Positions 60,733-64,000 of a stretch of 64,000 nucleotides of DNA are shown here, one piece after another. Every line of letters begins with the position of its first letter. Position 1 is the first letter of the stretch. Made by a program: the position numbers and the translations under genes. Source of the stretch: JBFHIZ01 sp041596215. GTDB lineage: Bacteria > Bacillota > Clostridia > Lachnospirales > Lachnospiraceae. Below the pieces are notes generated by a model, which ran no database searches, was not told the origin of the DNA, and saw only the letters and a list, made by a program, of their open reading frames with translations. Where the stretch lies: contig JBFHIZ010000005.1 of the NCBI GenBank assembly GCA_041596215.1, forward strand, positions 16,782-80,781, given 5' to 3'.

Positions 60733-62187
60733 ATGGCTCAAATTATTGGCGAAGGAATTACCTTTGATGATGTATTACTTATTCCAAATTATTCGGAAGT
60801 GATACCAAATCAGGTGGATCTATCAACGCAACTAACAAAGAAAATCAAACTTAACATTCCTATGATGAGTGCAGGGATGGATACGGTTACAGAATATCGT
60901 ATGGCTATTGCAATGGCAAGGCAAGGTGGAATTGGTGTCATCCATAAGAATATGACAATTGAGCAACAAGCAGAGGAAGTTGATAAAGTGAAACGGTCAG
61001 AAAATGGGGTTATTACGGATCCATTTTCTTTATCGCCAGATCATACGTTAAAAGATGCGGAAGATTTAATGGCGAAATACAGGATTTCAGGAGTACCAAT
61101 TACGGAAGGGAAAAAATTGGTTGGTATTATTACAAACCGAGATTTGAAATTTGAAACTGATTTTTCAAAAAAAATCACAGAGTCCATGACTTCAGAAGGA
61201 TTAATTACAGCAAAAGAAGGAATTACAATTGAAGAAGCAAAGGCAATTCTTGGAAAAGCAAGAAAAGAGAAACTTCCAATTGTAGATGATGATTTTAATT
61301 TGAAGGGATTAATTACCATCAAAGATATTGAGAAGACGATTAAATATCCATTAGCGGCAAAAGATGAACAAGGGAGATTGTTATGTGGTGCAGCAGTGGG
61401 AATAACCGCTAATATTTTAGAACGTGTGGAAGCGTTAGTAAACGCAAAGGTTGATGTAGTGGTTTTGGATTCTGCACATGGGCATTCAGAAAATGTAATA
61501 AAATCAGTTAAAATGATAAGAGAAAAATTTCCAGAAGTTCAAATTGTTGCAGGGAATGTGGCTACAGGCGAAGGGACGAGAGATTTGATTGAAGCTGGAG
61601 TAGACGCGGTAAAAGTTGGAATTGGTCCTGGTTCAATTTGTACAACCAGAGTGGTGGCAGGAATTGGAGTCCCTCAAGTAACGGCAATTATGAATTGTTA
61701 TGAAGTAGCAAAAGAATATAATATTCCTATTATTGCAGATGGAGGAATAAAATATTCAGGAGATATGGCCAAAGCGATTGCTTCTGGCGGAAGTGTGTGC
61801 ATGTTAGGAAGTATTTTTGCGGGTTGTGATGAAAGCCCCGGAGAATTTGAATTATATCAAGGAAGAAAATATAAAGTATATCGTGGAATGGGTTCTATTT
61901 CGGCAATGGAAAATGGAAGCAAAGATCGATATTTTCAAGCAGATGCAAAAAAATTGGTGCCAGAAGGAGTAGAAGGTCGTGTATCCTATAAGGGAACCAT
62001 AGAAGATACCGTATTTCAACTTATGGGTGGTCTGCGTTCTGGAATGGGATATTGTGGAACATCTACGATACCTGACTTGATGAAACACGGAAGATTTATT
62101 AAAATTTCGGCAGCTTCTTTAAAAGAAAGTCATCCACATGATATTCATATTACGAAAGAAGCACCAAATTACAGTGTAGAAGGTTAA
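60733..62187 (+). CDS. guaB: IMP dehydrogenase
   Basis: A 484-residue enzyme for the first committed step of GMP synthesis. TFDDVLLIPNYSEV opens the barrel; two CBS domains (about 90-205) interrupt it; DSAHGHSENVI, the catalytic loop VGIGPGSICTTRVVAGIGVPQ with the Cys, DGGIKYSGDMAKAI and the mobile flap YRGMGS follow. Length and order are typical. A strong terminator stands 29 bases downstream. Confidence 0.97.
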   Translation: MAQIIGEGITFDDVLLIPNYSEVIPNQVDLSTQLTKKIKLNIPMMSAGMDTVTEYRMAIAMARQGGIGVIHKNMTIEQQAEEVDKVKRSENGVITDPFSLSPDHTLKDAEDLMAKYRISGVPITEGKKLVGIITNRDLKFETDFSKKITESMTSEGLITAKEGITIEEAKAILGKARKEKLPIVDDDFNLKGLITIKDIEKTIKYPLAAKDEQGRLLCGAAVGITANILERVEALVNAKVDVVVLDSAHGHSENVIKSVKMIREKFPEVQIVAGNVATGEGTRDLIEAGVDAVKVGIGPGSICTTRVVAGIGVPQVTAIMNCYEVAKEYNIPIIADGGIKYSGDMAKAIASGGSVCMLGSIFAGCDESPGEFELYQGRKYKVYRGMGSISAMENGSKDRYFQADAKKLVPEGVEGRVSYKGTIEDTVFQLMGGLRSGMGYCGTSTIPDLMKHGRFIKISAASLKESHPHDIHITKEAPNYSVEG

Positions 62188-62215
62188 ATATTCTTGAAAA
62201 GGAAGGTACTTTTAT

Positions 62216-62256
62216 CCCACAAAAAAGGCTATAAAGCCTTTTTTTTGTGGGTTTTT
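62216..62256 (+). terminator. Intrinsic terminator after guaB
   Basis: CCCACAAAAAAGGC pairs with GCCTTTTTTTTGTGGG, with a loop of about six bases, then TTTTT. Confidence 0.85.
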
Positions 62257-62270
62257 GACAGGATGTATCA

Positions 62271-62299
62271 TTGCATAATTCTATATTTTCATGTAAAAT
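62271..62299 (+). promoter_or_regulatory. Predicted promoter of the GGDEF protein gene
   Basis: TTGCAT (62271-62276), 17 bases, TAAAAT (62294-62299). A perfect TTGACA also lies at 62255-62260 but has no good -10 at the right distance. Confidence 0.5.
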
Positions 62300-62335
62300 A
62301 TATTCAGAGTAGAAAAAACTGGAGGCAGTCATATA

Positions 62336-64000
62336 ATGCAAAATGAGATACTGGATAATTTTCAACTTTCTCTTTTTTCGGAAGTTATCGATAAGGAAAA
62401 AGTAAAAAAATTATTAAAATGTTATTGTATAACTACAAATGTATTTGCACTATTGACTGATGCAAAAGGGCAATGGATTACGGATTTTGTTGGAGCGGAA
62501 AAAGAAGTGGATCGAATTAAATCCTACGTTTCAGCAAAAAAAGTACAACAAATAATTGATCGAGTTCTCACAAGCAAAATTGAAGATCAAGTGATTGAAA
62601 ATTCAGAATATCCAAACCTGAAAATTGCAGCGGTATCAATTAAAATTAATGGCAAGCCCGTATTAAACGGGCTTATTTGTGGTATCATAACAGATGCACT
62701 AGAAGAAGGATATGAACAAGAAGCATTAGAGGGATTTAAAACAGTTACTACGAGTCAACGGTTTGTTGAAACCATTGATTTTGGACATATTTTTACAAAG
62801 AAAATATTAACGTATAAATACCAATTAGTAGATGCTTTGGCAGAAAATAAAAGAATACGGTCCTCTCATGTTGAAATAAGTGAATCATTGAGACGAAATG
62901 ATACGATTACATCGATTCTTCAGCTTTTAGAAAGCGAAGAAAGTATTGAACGTGTTTTGGCAGAAATTTTGAGTTATGCGGGTGGTTATCTGAAATTGTC
63001 ATCGGCACAAGTCTTTCGTGTACATCCCAATGCAAATGAAATGGATGTTGTTTCAGAATGGATGGGAAAAGGATTTTTCTCGATTTTCGATAAAACGCAA
63101 AATATTGAAAGACCATCCATATTAAGCCGTGATAAAGTACTTGTGATTTCAACGGATGCCATGTTAAAGGAAGAAGAGCGCAAGGAATTGCAAAAATCAC
63201 ATATTCAAGCAACCGTTGTACTTCCTATATCAATTAATGGAAAGATATCTATGTATGCTTGCTTTAATGAATGTGGGCAGGAAAGAAATTGGTTGATAGA
63301 AGAAATTCGATTTGCATCCGATGTTGTGAAAATCATCCAAAGTATTTTAGTTCGCAGAATTCAAAAAAATTCTTTGGCAAGTTCCTTTGCTTCGTTAGAA
63401 GCGATACTCGATAATATTGGTTGCTCTATTTATGTTTGGGACCCTAATCGAGAAAGCGTACTATTTTTAAATCGTGAATTAAAAGAATTGTTTGCTAAAA
63501 AAGAATCACCTATTTCAGAAAAAGATTTTTTTAAACAAATTGGCACGGATTATAAAGATGGATTATATGAACAATTTGATGAAAAAGAAAATTTGTGGTA
63601 TGAAATTCATAAAACACATATTAATTGGGTTGATGGACGAGAAGTGGTTCTTTGCGCAATTTATGATATAACGGATAAAAAAATCTATCAGAAGAAAATT
63701 GAACAACAAGCTTATACGGATTTTCTGACTGGACTATACAATCGAATGTGTTGTGAGAGAGATTTAGCGCGATACATAGATGATGCGAAAAACGAAGGAA
63801 CGATGGGTGTGCTTTTATACTTGGATTTAGATGATTTCAAGCATATTAACGATGGATTAGGACATCAATATGGCGATGCATTATTAAAGGCAATTTCTCA
63901 TAATTTACAAAGAATTAACGGTATAGAGTCCACCTGCTATCGAATGGGTGGAGATGAATTTGTTATTCTGATACCTCCTGATTCTTATCCGAAATTCTCC
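62336..64000 (+). CDS. Multidomain diguanylate cyclase-like GGDEF protein (3' end outside window)
   Basis: The frame from ATG 62336 (after CTGGAGG) stays open for 555 codons to the edge. About 200 N-terminal residues form an unassigned sensor region (LTDAKGQWITDF is PocR-like), followed by a GAF-like domain (about 195-345), a PAS-like domain (about 350-455) and a GGDEF domain. The last has DFLTGLYNRM, LDLDDFKHIND and the active-site MGGDEFV near the end. It should make cyclic di-GMP in response to a bound ligand. No transmembrane helix is visible, so it is probably cytosolic. Whether an EAL domain follows cannot be seen. Confidence 0.88.
   Translation, partial: MQNEILDNFQLSLFSEVIDKEKVKKLLKCYCITTNVFALLTDAKGQWITDFVGAEKEVDRIKSYVSAKKVQQIIDRVLTSKIEDQVIENSEYPNLKIAAVSIKINGKPVLNGLICGIITDALEEGYEQEALEGFKTVTTSQRFVETIDFGHIFTKKILTYKYQLVDALAENKRIRSSHVEISESLRRNDTITSILQLLESEESIERVLAEILSYAGGYLKLSSAQVFRVHPNANEMDVVSEWMGKGFFSIFDKTQNIERPSILSRDKVLVISTDAMLKEEERKELQKSHIQATVVLPISINGKISMYACFNECGQERNWLIEEIRFASDVVKIIQSILVRRIQKNSLASSFASLEAILDNIGCSIYVWDPNRESVLFLNRELKELFAKKESPISEKDFFKQIGTDYKDGLYEQFDEKENLWYEIHKTHINWVDGREVVLCAIYDITDKKIYQKKIEQQAYTDFLTGLYNRMCCERDLARYIDDAKNEGTMGVLLYLDLDDFKHINDGLGHQYGDALLKAISHNLQRINGIESTCYRMGGDEFVILIPPDSYPKFS

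Noticed and set aside
1..64000. CRISPR arrays, tRNA/rRNA genes, insertion sequences or prophage genes
   Set aside because: No regularly spaced repeats, tRNA-like cloverleaf, rRNA stretch, transposase or phage structural gene was seen.

Overview
The window is a stretch of chromosome from a low-G+C, Gram-positive, probably anaerobic clostridial bacterium, most likely a member of the Lachnospiraceae or a close relative. This rests on the A/T-rich codon use, strong GGAGG-type ribosome binding sites with frequent TTG and GTG starts, and the gene families present: wall-polymer export by an ABC transporter, LytR-CpsA-Psr, Hsp33, paired sigma/anti-sigma genes, and a YhhN lysoplasmalogenase-like protein. 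The species cannot be named from the sequence. No rRNA, tRNA, CRISPR array, prophage or insertion sequence was seen, and no gap between genes exceeds about 255 bases.

Region 1 (1-6.7 kb) holds membrane proteins of envelope polysaccharide modification: a GT-C-like transferase cut by the window edge, an SGNH esterase, unassigned polytopic proteins (two of which look like the halves of one family), a reverse-strand SGNH paralogue that has lost its catalytic residues, and a pair of small multidrug-resistance-type half transporters. Region 2 (6.7-26.3 kb) is one large wall-polysaccharide locus. It starts at a strong promoter (6743-6771) and ends at a terminator (26359-26394), with an additional promoter inside. 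It makes dTDP-rhamnose precursors (rfbB, rfbA, rfbC, phosphoglucomutase), assembles a polymer (four GT2-type proteins, a WbaP-type initiating transferase), exports it (Wzm/Wzt with a carbohydrate-binding tail), probably caps it (a methyltransferase-kinase fusion) and attaches it to the wall (LytR-CpsA-Psr). Two membrane-anchored GH25 muramidases are interleaved with the rhamnose genes.

Region 3 (26.4-34.1 kb) carries a further glycosyltransferase, glmS, a flavin-binding split-barrel protein, a DUF4234 protein, and an operon of a variant ClpX, a lipoprotein, a signal-peptidase-II-like protein and cysteine synthase. Region 4 (34.1-44.8 kb) has a reverse-strand acyltransferase/glycosyltransferase pair, an AraC regulator followed by a lysoplasmalogenase-like protein and an aldehyde dehydrogenase, a NYN/OST-HTH protein, an MFS transporter, a glycerophosphodiester phosphodiesterase, a Cys/His-rich surface protein and a metallophosphoesterase.

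Region 5 (44.9-51.9 kb) is mostly housekeeping: HisC-like aminotransferase, a DUF368 (PopT-type) polyprenyl-phosphate transporter, a methyltransferase, hslO, nadE, then a sigma/anti-sigma pair. Region 6 (51.9-59.4 kb) is a compact beta-galactoside utilisation locus: a LacI regulator divergent from a binding protein, two permeases and a GH2 beta-galactosidase. Region 7 (59.4-64.0 kb) has thiamine pyrophosphokinase, a small membrane protein, guaB and a GGDEF protein cut by the right edge.

The candidates for something new are the methyltransferase-kinase fusion next to a Wzt with a polymer-binding tail, the GH25/rhamnose gene interleaving, the degenerate SGNH paralogue, the ClpX variant with its lipoprotein-processing neighbours, and the lysoplasmalogenase-aldehyde dehydrogenase pair. 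All functional assignments are read from sequence motifs; no database search was run.
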